Shown in pieces: positions 24,791 through 32,408 of a stretch of DNA of 32,408 nucleotides (its first letter is position 1; every line of letters starts with the position of its first letter). Below the pieces are notes generated by a model, which did not search any database, was not told the DNA's origin, and worked only from the letters and a program-made list of their open reading frames with translations. This stretch comes from Gammaproteobacteria bacterium. GTDB lineage: Bacteria > Pseudomonadota > Gammaproteobacteria > HyVt-429. The position numbers and the translations under genes were made by a program. The stretch is from positions 1 to 32,408 of the forward strand of contig JAJDOE010000044.1 of NCBI GenBank assembly GCA_022340345.1. The letters run 5' to 3'.

Positions 24791-27085
24791 CTAGCGAGAA
24801 ACCCGCTCCAGCCGATCCACCATGCGGAACCCGCGCGGCAATTTCAGGCCACGATTTTCTCGCGAGCCCAGGAAGTGATCGATGTCCGCCGGCCGGAGGT
24901 TGAGATAGCGCTTTCCGGCGTGTACCCGGATGCGGTCCCCTTCGAGAAAAGTCACCACCCCGGCCACCAGTTCCTCCCGCTTGTTCAGCCTGTTGCCGGG
25001 AATGTTCACCAGCTTGATACCCTTGCCCCGGGGCAGCAACGGCAACTCGCTGGCGGCATACACCACCATATTGCCGGCGGTGGTCGCCACCGCCACCCAG
25101 GTGTCATCGAGATCACCCACCGGCTGGGGCGGCAACACCCCGGCCTGCGCCGGGACCCGCAGCGCTGACTTGCCCTTCTTGTTGCGGGTTGCCAGTTCCC
25201 CCAGGGTGCTGATGAATCCATAGCCGGCATCGCTGCATAGCAGGCAGCGGGTGGTCTCCTCACCAAGCATGACCCCGGCGAAAGACGCCCCGGTGGGTGG
25301 GTGCAACAGGCTGCTCAACGGTTCCCCCTGGCTACGCGCGGAGGCCAGGTTGTGAGCGGGCAGGCTGTAGCTTCGCCCGGTGGAATCCATCACCACCAGC
25401 AACTGGTTGGTGCGTCCACGCGCCGAATCCAGGTAGCCATCACCGGACTTGAAGGACAGCGATGTCGGGTCGATCTCGTGTCCTTTGGCGCCACGAATCC
25501 ACCCGCGGCGGGACAGCACCACCGTCACGGGTTCGGCGGGCACCATGGCGGTCTGGTCCAGCGCACGCGCCGCTTCGCGTTCCCGCAGCGGTGACCGGCG
25601 CGGGTCACCAAAATCTGCCTCTACCTGCTCCAGTTCCTTGCGCATCACGGTTTTCATGCGCGCCTTGGACTTCAGGGTCGTCTGCAACCACTGGCGCTCG
25701 GTGGCCAGATCCTCCTGTTCCGCGCGAATCCGGATTTCCTCGAGGCGCGCCAGCTGGCGCAGCCGGATTTCCAGGATTGCGCTGGCCTGGATTTCACTCA
25801 GGCGAAACCGCTTCATGAGGCGCTTTTTTGGCTCATCCGATTCGCGGATGATGCGGATCACCTCGTCAATATTGAGAAACGCCACCAACAGCCCGTCGAG
25901 CACGTGCAGTCGCTGCGACACCCTTTCCAGCCGATCCGCAAGACGGCGCTTGAGGGTTTCGGCGCGGAAGCGCAGCCATTCCAGCAACAGGCTGCGCAAG
26001 TCGAACAGCCGCGGGCGCCCATCCAGCCCGATGGCGTTCATGTTCACCCGGTAGCTGCGCTCCAGGTCGGTAGTGGCAAACAGGTGTGCCATCAGTTCGT
26101 CCGCGTTCACCCGGTTGGAGCGCGGCACAATTACCAGCCGGGTCGGGCTCTCGTGGTCGGACTCGTCCCGCAGGTCCTCCACCAGTGGCAGTTTCTTGGC
26201 CAGCATCTGGGCAGCGATTTGCTCCAGGATCCGCGAACCCGACACCTGGTGTGGCAAGGCGGTGACAATAATGTCGCTTCCCTCTCGTTCCCATGCGGCA
26301 CGCATACGCAAGGAGCCACCGCCGCTCGCGTAGATGGCCCGGATTTCCTCCGCGGGGGTAATGATCTCCGCGTCGGTCGGAAAATCCGGCGCCTGAATAT
26401 GGCGAAGGATGTCCTTGAGCGTCGCACGCGGGTGGCGCAGCAATTCCATGCAGGCCGCCACCACTTCGCGCAGGTTGTGGGGAGGAATATCGGTAGCCAT
26501 GCCAACAGCGATTCCGGATGCGCCGTTGAGCAGAATGTTGGGCAACTGGGCGGGAAGCAGTTTCGGCTCCTGCAGTGTGCCATCGAAATTCGGAGCCCAA
26601 TCCACCGTGCCGTGCTCCAGTTCCGCCAGCAGGGTTTGCGCATAGCGTGTGAGGCGGGACTCCGTGTAGCGCATGGCTGCGAATGACTTGGGATCGTCCG
26701 CCGAGCCCCAGTTCCCCTGGCCGTCCACCAACGGATACCGGTAGCTGAAGGATTGGGCCATTAGCACCATGGCCTCGTAACAGGCGCTGTCCCCGTGCGG
26801 GTGAAACTTGCCGATCACGTCACCTACCGTGCGCGCGGACTTTTTGAACTTGGCCGCTGCGCTCAATCCCAGTTCCGACATCGCGTAGATGATTCGCCGC
26901 TGCACGGGTTTGAGTCCGTCCCCGACGTGCGGCAACGCGCGGTCCAGGATGACGTACATGGAATAATCCAGGTAGGCGCGCTCCGAGAAGGCCGCCACCG
27001 GGACGGTTTCCAGGCGCGCCGCCGAAGCGGCCGGTGCCGGCTTGCGCCGTTTCTTTGCGGGCATGGTTTTCTTGCGCGGACTCAT
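24791..27085 (-). CDS. parC: DNA topoisomerase IV subunit A
   Basis: ParC is the DNA-cutting subunit of topoisomerase IV, which separates linked daughter chromosomes. The 764-residue protein carries a basic N-terminal extension of about 20 residues ([16 protein letters not shown]), then the family start [15 protein letters not shown]. The catalytic tyrosine is Y140 ([11 protein letters not shown]). The quinolone-determining region [15 protein letters not shown] keeps S100 and E104 (E. coli S80, E84), so this looks quinolone-sensitive at these sites. The C-terminal domain is the short ParC type. ATG 27085 is used, with ATG 27064 as a possible start. It follows parE by 21 bases. Confidence 0.97.
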   Translation of the reverse strand: MSPRKKTMPAKKRRKPAPAASAARLETVPVAAFSERAYLDYSMYVILDRALPHVGDGLKPVQRRIIYAMSELGLSAAAKFKKSARTVGDVIGKFHPHGDSACYEAMVLMAQSFSYRYPLVDGQGNWGSADDPKSFAAMRYTESRLTRYAQTLLAELEHGTVDWAPNFDGTLQEPKLLPAQLPNILLNGASGIAVGMATDIPPHNLREVVAACMELLRHPRATLKDILRHIQAPDFPTDAEIITPAEEIRAIYASGGGSLRMRAAWEREGSDIIVTALPHQVSGSRILEQIAAQMLAKKLPLVEDLRDESDHESPTRLVIVPRSNRVNADELMAHLFATTDLERSYRVNMNAIGLDGRPRLFDLRSLLLEWLRFRAETLKRRLADRLERVSQRLHVLDGLLVAFLNIDEVIRIIRESDEPKKRLMKRFRLSEIQASAILEIRLRQLARLEEIRIRAEQEDLATERQWLQTTLKSKARMKTVMRKELEQVEADFGDPRRSPLREREAARALDQTAMVPAEPVTVVLSRRGWIRGAKGHEIDPTSLSFKSGDGYLDSARGRTNQLLVVMDSTGRSYSLPAHNLASARSQGEPLSSLLHPPTGASFAGVMLGEETTRCLLCSDAGYGFISTLGELATRNKKGKSALRVPAQAGVLPPQPVGDLDDTWVAVATTAGNMVVYAASELPLLPRGKGIKLVNIPGNRLNKREELVAGVVTFLEGDRIRVHAGKRYLNLRPADIDHFLGSRENRGLKLPRGFRMVDRLERVSR

Positions 27086-27106
27086 GGAAGGCGGCTACCC
27101 GGCCAC

Positions 27107-28996
27107 TCAGTTCAGCCGCGCCTGGTCACCCATCTTGCTGAGCCAGCTCTTGCGATCCGCGGAGCGCTTGCGCGCCAGCAGCAGGTCCATGGTAGGCATG
27201 GTCCGGTCGCCGCTGCGGATGGACAACTGCACCAGGCGCCGGGTTTCCGGAAGCATGGCGGTCTCCCGCAACTGCATGGGGTTCATTTCGCCAAGACCTT
27301 TGAAACGCTGCACGTTCACCTTGCCGCCCAGTTTCTCGGATGCAATACGTTTCAGCACCTGCCCGCGTTCCCGGTCATCCAGGGCATAAAACACGTGCTT
27401 GCCCACGTCGATGCGAAACAGCGGCGGCATCGCCACGTGGACCCGGCCCGCTTCCACCAGCGGACGAAAATGGCGCACGAACAATGCGCACAGCAGGGTC
27501 GCGATGTGCGCTCCGTCCGAATCGGCGTCGGCGAGAATGCATACCTTGCCATAGCGCAGCCCCTCGAGATCCGACGACCCCGGGTCCACACCCAGGGCCA
27601 CGGCGATATCGTGAACTTCCTGTGAGGCCAGCACTTCGCCGGAATCCACTTCCCACGTATTCAGAATTTTCCCCCGCAGGGGCATGATGGCCTGGAATTC
27701 CCGGTCACGGGCCTGCTTGGCGGAGCCACCGGCAGAATCTCCCTCCACCAGGAACAACTCGGTGCGGTCCAGGTCCTGGCTGCTGCAGTCTGACAACTTG
27801 CCCGGCAGCGCCGGACCGCTGGCAATCTTCTTGCGCTGCACCCGCTTGCCCGCTTTCAGCCGCCGCTGCGCATTCTCGATCGCCATGTGCGCAATGGCCT
27901 CAGCCTCCGCGGTATGCTGATTCAGCCACAGGCTGAAGTTATCCTTGGCTACCCCGGAAACGAACAACGAGGTCTCGCGGGACGACAAGCGATCCTTGGT
28001 CTGTCCGGTGAACTGGGGATCCTTCAGGCGCACCGAAAGAATGAAGTGGCAACGTTGCCAGACATCATCGGGACTGATTTTCAGCCCGCGGGGCAGCAGG
28101 TTCTGAAATTCGCAGAACTCGCGAATGGCATCCGTGAGCCCGGATCGTAAACCGGTTACGTGGGTGCCGCCTTGTGGGGTTGGCACCAGGTTGACGTAAC
28201 TCTCCGCCAGGGGCTCGGCATCATCCGGACTCCAGGCCACTGCCCAGTCCACTTCCTCATCGTCACCCCGGAAGCGACCAATGAACGGCTCGGCCGGTAC
28301 CAGTTCCAGGCCACCGATCTCGTCCAGCAGGTAGTCCTTGAGGCCGTCCTCGTAGTTCCAGGTTTCGTTGTCCTTGGGGTCCTGCTCGTTACGGAAGGTG
28401 ACCGTGAGCCCCGGACACAATACGGCCTTGGCACGCAGCACATGGCGTAATCGCGACACGTTGAACTTCACGGTGTCGAAGTACTGTGGGTCCGGCAGGA
28501 AGCTGATGCGGGTTCCGGTGTTGCGCTGGCCCACCTTGCCGACAACCTGCAACTCGCTGCTCTTGGCGCCACCCTCGAATCGCATCAGGTACTCCTTGCC
28601 ATCGCGCCGCACCCGCACCTGCAACAGGCTGGAAAGGGCGTTTACCACCGAAACACCAACCCCGTGCAAGCCACCGGAGAAACGGTAGTTTTTTTGGGAA
28701 AATTTGCCACCGGCATGCAGGCGCGTGAGGATCACCTCGACCGCGCTGACACCTTCCTTGTGTTTGTCCACCGGCATGCCCCGCCCATCGTCGCCAACGG
28801 ACATCGAACCATTTTCGTGCAGCACCACCTCGATATTGCGGGCGAATCCCGCGATCGCCTCGTCCACCGAGTTGTCGATGACTTCCTGGGCGAGGTGGTT
28901 GGGGCGTTCGGTCTGGGTGTACATGCCCGGACGCTTGCGCACGGGCTCCAGCCCCGTCAGTACCTCGATCGATGACGCGTCGTAGGCGCTGCTCAT
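27107..28996 (-). CDS. parE: DNA topoisomerase IV subunit B
   Basis: ParE supplies ATP-driven strand passage to ParC. At 629 residues it matches gammaproteobacterial ParE and lacks the insert that lengthens GyrB in this group. The GHKL ATPase domain shows VIDNSVDEA (E38, N42), DDGRGMP and FSGGLHGVGVSVVNALS. The transducer domain is followed by the TOPRIM core with LVEGDSAGGSAKQARDR, PLRGKILN and DADSDGAHI, and by QRFKGLGEMNP at the end. Start ATG 28996 lies ten bases after the CNP1-like gene. parE and parC are adjacent as in many bacteria. Confidence 0.97.
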   Translation of the reverse strand: MSSAYDASSIEVLTGLEPVRKRPGMYTQTERPNHLAQEVIDNSVDEAIAGFARNIEVVLHENGSMSVGDDGRGMPVDKHKEGVSAVEVILTRLHAGGKFSQKNYRFSGGLHGVGVSVVNALSSLLQVRVRRDGKEYLMRFEGGAKSSELQVVGKVGQRNTGTRISFLPDPQYFDTVKFNVSRLRHVLRAKAVLCPGLTVTFRNEQDPKDNETWNYEDGLKDYLLDEIGGLELVPAEPFIGRFRGDDEEVDWAVAWSPDDAEPLAESYVNLVPTPQGGTHVTGLRSGLTDAIREFCEFQNLLPRGLKISPDDVWQRCHFILSVRLKDPQFTGQTKDRLSSRETSLFVSGVAKDNFSLWLNQHTAEAEAIAHMAIENAQRRLKAGKRVQRKKIASGPALPGKLSDCSSQDLDRTELFLVEGDSAGGSAKQARDREFQAIMPLRGKILNTWEVDSGEVLASQEVHDIAVALGVDPGSSDLEGLRYGKVCILADADSDGAHIATLLCALFVRHFRPLVEAGRVHVAMPPLFRIDVGKHVFYALDDRERGQVLKRIASEKLGGKVNVQRFKGLGEMNPMQLRETAMLPETRRLVQLSIRSGDRTMPTMDLLLARKRSADRKSWLSKMGDQARLN

Positions 28997-29006
28997 GGCC
29001 GGTGGC

Positions 29007-29576
29007 TTAGTAGTTGCTGTCGAAACCGGTGCTGCGACGAAGGCTGGCGCGAATCTCGCGCTCGCCGCGCGGCACCGAGCCCGGCGGGCAGAAAAACGTG
29101 TTCAGCAGTTCCTGGCGGGCGGCATTGTGGGTAATGGAAGGTATCGTCTTCCAGGCGGAATCCGGCAAGCGGCGCCATGTACCGTCCCCGGCGCCAATTG
29201 CATAGGTGCGGTATCGATTCGCGTCGCAACGAAATCCCTCGTAAAACACGTTCAAAGCGCCACTGACGGATTCCAGCGCGTAACTGAGGCGCACGACCTT
29301 GTCCTCGCCAATATGCACCGAGTTCAGGTCCACTCGCAGCGACACCGTCCAGCCGCCAGCCCCCAAATCCACCGGCTTGAGATCGTCGACGGCGGGATAG
29401 GCGGGCAGTCGGAAACTGCCCTCCTGCCAGGGTTCATTCTCCCCGGGACGGGGCTGGTACCGGAACCAGTCGTCGGGCCCGGGATCCAGCTGGGCCCCGC
29501 AGGGCGAGGACAGCAGAAGCGCCAGCAACAAGGCCGGGGCGCGACCAGCAATACGGGATACAGGCATGCGCGGCAT
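29007..29576 (-). CDS. CNP1-like family exported protein
   Basis: A 189-residue protein with a signal peptide (ALLLALLLSSPCGAQ, cleavage likely after residue 28), therefore periplasmic. The mature part, with SVHIGEDKVVRLSYALES, VFYEGFRCDANRYRTYAIG and W-R-R-L-P, fits what I remember of the CNP1-like family (named after a cryptic neisserial protein), whose function is unknown. Two Cys remain in the mature part (C111 and one near residue 162) and could form a disulfide. A TATAAT sequence (29575-29580 on the minus strand) overlaps the first ATG. If it were a promoter, translation would start at the fourth codon, ATG 29567. No proper -35 accompanies it. It precedes parE by ten bases. Confidence 0.75.
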   Translation of the reverse strand: MPRMPVSRIAGRAPALLLALLLSSPCGAQLDPGPDDWFRYQPRPGENEPWQEGSFRLPAYPAVDDLKPVDLGAGGWTVSLRVDLNSVHIGEDKVVRLSYALESVSGALNVFYEGFRCDANRYRTYAIGAGDGTWRRLPDSAWKTIPSITHNAARQELLNTFFCPPGSVPRGEREIRASLRRSTGFDSNY

Positions 29577-29619
29577 TATAGCCCGTCAACGGGCCGCTGC
29601 CCCGCCGCCGGTCGCCGGT

Positions 29620-30210
29620 TCAGTCCAGATCGGATGCCAGGGCGTCACGCACCGCGGCGGGCAGCGGATCCCGCGCATGGCGATAGGCGGGGTGGTCGAT
29701 GCCCACCGACAACGCGGCTCCGTCCCGCAAGGCGGTAATCGCCGGCGCCGGAAGTTCAAAGCGCAGAAAGTGCACGGAAGAAGTCTTGGTCTCGGTTTCG
29801 CGCTCCAGGTCCTCGTCCGCCACCGCGAACACCGGCGCCATATCCGCTACCCGTGCCCAGACCCGGTCCTCAATTCCCAGCATGTTCTCCAGCGCCACGC
29901 GACGTTCCTCGACTTCCGCGAACTCGATCATGAAGGTCGCCTTGAGGTTGCTGCCGTCCGGGACCAGCGGGTTGTAGGCGTCCAGCTCTTCCTGGATACC
30001 GTCGGCTTCAAAGATACGCTCCGCGCGCAACATCTCCTGGACCTGGTACTGCATGGTCAGGCGGTCCTCGAAATGCAGCGTGGCGTTGGGCCCCACCGGC
30101 AGTACCCGGAGCTTCTTGTGCTCCATGATCTTCCTCCGGAAGGCGTCCCGTCCGGCGGCATATTCCTCCAGACCCATCAGGTCGTTACGCGTCAACTTGT
30201 CCACATTCAT
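29620..30210 (-). CDS. DUF3501 family protein
   Basis: A soluble protein of 196 residues of unknown function. It begins MNVDKLTRNDLMGLEEYAAG and contains RRKIMEHKKLRVLPVGPNATLHFED, LTMQYQVQEMLRAERIF and ELDAYNPLVPDGSNLKAT, the pattern I know as DUF3501. No metal motif, signal peptide or membrane helix is visible. ATG 30210 is supported by GAGGAA just upstream and by the conserved start. It follows the iron-sulfur protein by 14 bases and, with the rubrerythrin beyond, forms a trio I recall seeing together in other Proteobacteria. A role in oxidative or iron stress rests on that context alone. Confidence 0.85.
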   Translation of the reverse strand: MNVDKLTRNDLMGLEEYAAGRDAFRRKIMEHKKLRVLPVGPNATLHFEDRLTMQYQVQEMLRAERIFEADGIQEELDAYNPLVPDGSNLKATFMIEFAEVEERRVALENMLGIEDRVWARVADMAPVFAVADEDLERETETKTSSVHFLRFELPAPAITALRDGAALSVGIDHPAYRHARDPLPAAVRDALASDLD

Positions 30211-30224
30211 TTCCTCAAAAAAGT

Positions 30225-31559
30225 TCAGATTCCGTAGGCGCGGCGCAGCAGGGTCACCGGATGCAGCGGTTCGCTGCCATCGTCCAGGATGCTGGCAATG
30301 TGCCGTCCCGCCATCGGGCAATCGCTGGTGTAATAACGGACCTGCGCCTGCTCCACCCGGCGCGCCACCGGGCGACCGATCTTGACGGCGGCATCACGGG
30401 TCTCCTTCTTCACCGCGTAGGTCCCATCGTGGCCGGAACAGCGCTCGATGGTCTCCACCTCGGTGTCCGGCACCAGTTCCAGCACGTCCCGGGTACGGGG
30501 TCCGATATTCTGTACCCGCTGGTGACAGGCGGCCTGCCAGGCGACCTTGCCGAGCGGGTTCCGGAACTCGGTATTCAGCCGGCCGCCTTTGTGACGCAGA
30601 TACAGGTACTCAAAGGGGTCGAACATCGCCTCTCGAATGCGTTGCACCCCGGTATCGTCCGGGTACATGAGCGGCAATTCCTGCTTGAACATCAACACGC
30701 AGCTGGGGACCGGCGCCACGATGTCGTAACCGGCTTCGACCAGCGGCAGCAGGCTTGCGATGTTCGCCTGCTGCGCCCGATCCACCGCCTCCAGGTCGCC
30801 CAGCTCCAGCTTGGGCATGCCGCAGCATCGTTCGCGATCCGCCAGCCGCACCTCGATCCCGTTGTGCTCGTAGATCGCCACCAGGTCACGGACGATCTCC
30901 GGCTCGTTGTAGTTCCCGTAGCAGGTGGTAAACAGGACCACCTTGCCAGTGGTGCCTTCCACCACTCCGGTGGACGCGGGGCTGGCATGCCCCTTCAGTT
31001 GCTTGCGCGCGGTGTCGCTGTGGTAACGCGGGACCGGTGCGTCGGCATGCACTCCCAGGGAGGCTTCCAGTAGCTTGCGCGCGCCCCGGTTCCGGTTCAG
31101 GCTGTTCACGGTATTGACCACAATCGGGATGCCTACGGATTTTCCCACCGCGTCGGTGCTGGTCAGAATCCGGTCACGCATCTTCGCCCGGCCCTTGCGG
31201 AAACCCTGGGCCTTGGCGCGCAGCATCAGGTGCGGAAAGTCCACATTCCATTCGTGGGGCGGAACGTAGGGACACTTGGTGAGATAACACAGGTCACACA
31301 GGAAACATTCGTCCACCACCTTCCAGTAGTCTTTCCTGGCAACGCCGTCCACTTCCATGGTGTCGGATTCGTCGACCAGGTCGAACAGCGTGGGAAAGGA
31401 CTGGCACAGGCTCACGCAACGCCGGCAGCCGTGGCAGATATCAAAGACCCGCTCCATTTCGCTGAACAACGCGCCTTCGTCATAGAAATCCGGGTTGCGC
31501 CAGTCGATGGGATGGCGTGTGGGAGCTTCGAGGCTTCCCTCTCGTGGCCTTGTGTCCAT
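30225..31559 (-). CDS. Iron-sulfur oxidoreductase-like protein with two [4Fe-4S] motifs and CCG domains (HdrD/GlpC type)
   Basis: The 444-residue soluble protein has two ferredoxin clusters: C42, C45, C48, C52 and C85, C88, C91, C96. Two CCG-type domains follow. The first is complete, with C213 and RCCGMPK at 245-247. The second has C345, C414 and C-S-G at 374-376, where Ser replaces one Cys, so its cluster would be altered or absent. The architecture resembles heterodisulfide reductase HdrD, GlpC and LutA-like subunits, which pass electrons to partner enzymes. No membrane helix or flavin domain is present. It lies between rubrerythrin and DUF3501, so it may deliver electrons in a peroxide-reducing pathway; that is inference. 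Confidence 0.88.
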   Translation of the reverse strand: MDTRPREGSLEAPTRHPIDWRNPDFYDEGALFSEMERVFDICHGCRRCVSLCQSFPTLFDLVDESDTMEVDGVARKDYWKVVDECFLCDLCYLTKCPYVPPHEWNVDFPHLMLRAKAQGFRKGRAKMRDRILTSTDAVGKSVGIPIVVNTVNSLNRNRGARKLLEASLGVHADAPVPRYHSDTARKQLKGHASPASTGVVEGTTGKVVLFTTCYGNYNEPEIVRDLVAIYEHNGIEVRLADRERCCGMPKLELGDLEAVDRAQQANIASLLPLVEAGYDIVAPVPSCVLMFKQELPLMYPDDTGVQRIREAMFDPFEYLYLRHKGGRLNTEFRNPLGKVAWQAACHQRVQNIGPRTRDVLELVPDTEVETIERCSGHDGTYAVKKETRDAAVKIGRPVARRVEQAQVRYYTSDCPMAGRHIASILDDGSEPLHPVTLLRRAYGI

Positions 31560-31594
31560 GGTTGCGTGCCCGCTGTCCGCTGGTTTCAGGAAAA

Positions 31595-31620
31595 GAAACC
31601 GGGGCGCGAGGCCCCGGCTT
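31595..31620 (-). terminator. Intrinsic terminator/attenuator after rubrerythrin
   Basis: On the minus strand a seven-pair GC stem (CCGGGGC with GCCCCGG, 31599-31617, five-base loop) is followed by TTTCTTTTCC. It lies 25 bases past the rubrerythrin stop and 35 bases before the iron-sulfur gene. Partial termination here would make rubrerythrin transcripts more abundant than those of the downstream genes. Confidence 0.75.
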
Positions 31621-31643
31621 CCGTTTACTAGGCCCGGACGGTA

Positions 31644-32063
31644 CTAGCCGTCCAGGTTGTCCAGGGCCTTCTGGAAACGATTGGCGTGGGAACGCTCGGC
31701 CTTGGCCAGGGTCCCAAACCAGTCGGAGATTTCGTCGAAACCCTCGTCGCGGGCGGCTTTGGCCATGCCCGGGTACATATCGGTGTACTCGTGGGTCTCA
31801 CCGGCGATCGACGCCTTCAGGTTGTCGCTGGTGCCGCCAATCGGCAGCCCTGTGGCCGGGTCACCGACCGCTTCCAGGTACTCCAGATGCCCATGGGCAT
31901 GCCCGGTCTCACCTTCCGCAGTGGAACGAAATACCGCGGCTACGTCGTTATAGCCCTCCACATCCGCCTTGGAGGCGAAGTAGAGATACCGGCGGTTGGC
32001 CTGGGATTCGCCGGAAAACGCGTCTTTGAGGTTCTGCTCGGTTTTGCTACCTTTGAGGTCCAT
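31644..32063 (-). CDS. Rubrerythrin (short form, no rubredoxin domain)
   Basis: The 139-residue protein is a ferritin-like four-helix diiron protein, probably reducing hydrogen peroxide in the cytoplasm. Ligand candidates are E19 ([10 protein letters not shown]), E52 and H55 (GETGHAHGH), E89 and E92 ([12 protein letters not shown]), and E123 and H126 ([10 protein letters not shown]). The C-terminal rubredoxin domain of classic rubrerythrins is absent, so another electron donor is needed; the adjacent iron-sulfur protein is a candidate. ATG 32063 is preferred to GTG 32072 because GGAG lies eight bases before the ATG but runs into the GTG. The promoter at 32127-32156 overlaps inverted repeats, suggesting tight control. 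Confidence 0.95.
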   Translation of the reverse strand: MDLKGSKTEQNLKDAFSGESQANRRYLYFASKADVEGYNDVAAVFRSTAEGETGHAHGHLEYLEAVGDPATGLPIGGTSDNLKASIAGETHEYTDMYPGMAKAARDEGFDEISDWFGTLAKAERSHANRFQKALDNLDG

Positions 32064-32100
32064 TATTTTCACTCCGTCACTAGACTAGAAAACTGTGGTG

Positions 32101-32134
32101 AATCACGATTCCCGTGATTTAGACAGATTCTAAA
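32101..32134. promoter_or_regulatory. Two adjoining inverted repeats: candidate operators of the rubrerythrin promoter
   Basis: Repeat A (32101-32119) is AATCACG, five bases, CGTGATT: seven perfect pairs. Repeat B (32118-32134) is TTTAGA, five bases, TCTAAA: six perfect pairs. They overlap by two bases. B covers the -10 and A the expected transcription start of rubrerythrin. The core of B, TTAGACAGATTCTAA, resembles the TTAGAATNATTCTAA form of the PerR/Fur-type box, with one half exact. This suggests a peroxide- or iron-sensing repressor; the protein is not in the window. Confidence 0.6.
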
Positions 32135-32156
32135 TTGATCGGGGGCGGGCTGTCAA
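32127..32156 (-). promoter_or_regulatory. Promoter of rubrerythrin gene cluster
   Basis: Read on the minus strand, there is a perfect -35 TTGACA (32151-32156), an 18-base spacer and -10 TAGAAT (32127-32132). The expected start is near 32120, giving a leader of about 55 bases. It is the best -35 match I noticed in the window, consistent with a strong promoter held down by a repressor at the overlapping inverted repeats. Confidence 0.75.
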
Positions 32157-32192
32157 GCCGCTTCCCGGTGGCCCGTTGACCGGAATCAAGCC

Positions 32193-32408
32193 TTGCCCAA
32201 GAAAGCCGACACCGAACGCGATTTCGAGACGCTGCTGCGCGAGCTGGAGCAGATCGTGGAACGCATGGAACGCGGTGAAATCAGCCTGGAACAGTCCCTG
32301 GAAGACTTCGAGCGCGGCATGACCCTGGCCCGCGCCTGCCAGGGCCAGCTCAAGGACGCGGAACAGCGGGTGGAAAAAGTCCTCCGGCGGAATAACGAAC
32401 TGCAAGGC
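32193..32408 (+). CDS. xseB: Exodeoxyribonuclease VII small subunit, 3' end outside window
   Basis: Seventy-two codons are open to the window edge. The sequence after the start, PKKADTERDFETLLRELEQ, then ERMERGEISLEQSLEDFERG and CQGQLKDAEQRVEKV, is the characteristic helical XseB protein (about 75-85 residues), the small partner of XseA in degrading single-stranded DNA. No ATG or GTG lies upstream in frame, so TTG 32193-32195 is the probable start, preceded by GGAA about nine bases upstream. It is divergent from rubrerythrin. In relatives ispA and dxs often follow, but that lies outside the window. Confidence 0.93.
   Translation, partial: MPKKADTERDFETLLRELEQIVERMERGEISLEQSLEDFERGMTLARACQGQLKDAEQRVEKVLRRNNELQG

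Noticed and set aside
1-32408. CRISPR array, tRNA/rRNA genes, insertion sequences, prophage or att sites
   Set aside because: Looked for regularly spaced repeats, transposase or integrase motifs and tRNA-like ends on both strands; none seen.

Overview
The window is high-GC bacterial chromosome, densely packed with housekeeping genes on both strands. It reads as an autotrophic gammaproteobacterium, probably near the Chromatiales/Ectothiorhodospiraceae. The evidence is a Calvin-cycle phosphoribulokinase at the left edge, the radC / rpmBG / coaBC-dut-algC neighbourhood familiar from Gammaproteobacteria, a homodimeric-type pyruvate dehydrogenase E1, and parC/parE of gammaproteobacterial length. 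The genus is inference. No rRNA, tRNA, CRISPR array, insertion sequence or prophage was seen. No intergenic gap exceeds 300 bases; the largest (9368-9653) is the aceE promoter region.

Left part (1-9367): the phosphoribulokinase 3' end meets rpmB-rpmG at a shared terminator. radC and coaBC are divergent. coaBC-dut-(GGDEF diguanylate cyclase)-algC-ClC transporter then run as a tight + strand series. A small unrecognised gene, a PhzF-like isomerase and a rhodanese follow.

Middle (9368-19383): the pyruvate dehydrogenase genes aceE-aceF-lpdA have a clear sigma70-type promoter, and E3 carries its own N-terminal lipoyl domain. Close behind, on the same strand, come three exported proteins: a lipoprotein with a degenerate cytochrome-oxidase-subunit-II-like cupredoxin fold, an FG-GAP/VCBS repeat protein with an ASPIC/UnbV end, and a TPR protein. 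I cannot assign this trio to a known system, and it is the best candidate here for something undescribed.

Surface-glycan island (19453-24021): a methyltransferase with a Trm112-like N-terminus diverges from a flippase-sulfotransferase-glycosyltransferase series joined by ATGA overlaps. It suggests export and sulfation of a surface glycan, but no polymerase or further transferases are present.

Right part (24197-32408): a minus-strand series contains rubrerythrin, a two-[4Fe-4S] plus CCG-domain protein, a DUF3501 protein, a CNP1-like exported protein, parE, parC and a small methyltransferase. The rubrerythrin promoter carries two adjoining perfect inverted repeats, one resembling a PerR/Fur-type box, so the first three genes look like a peroxide- or iron-responsive unit. 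The window ends in the start of xseB on the + strand.
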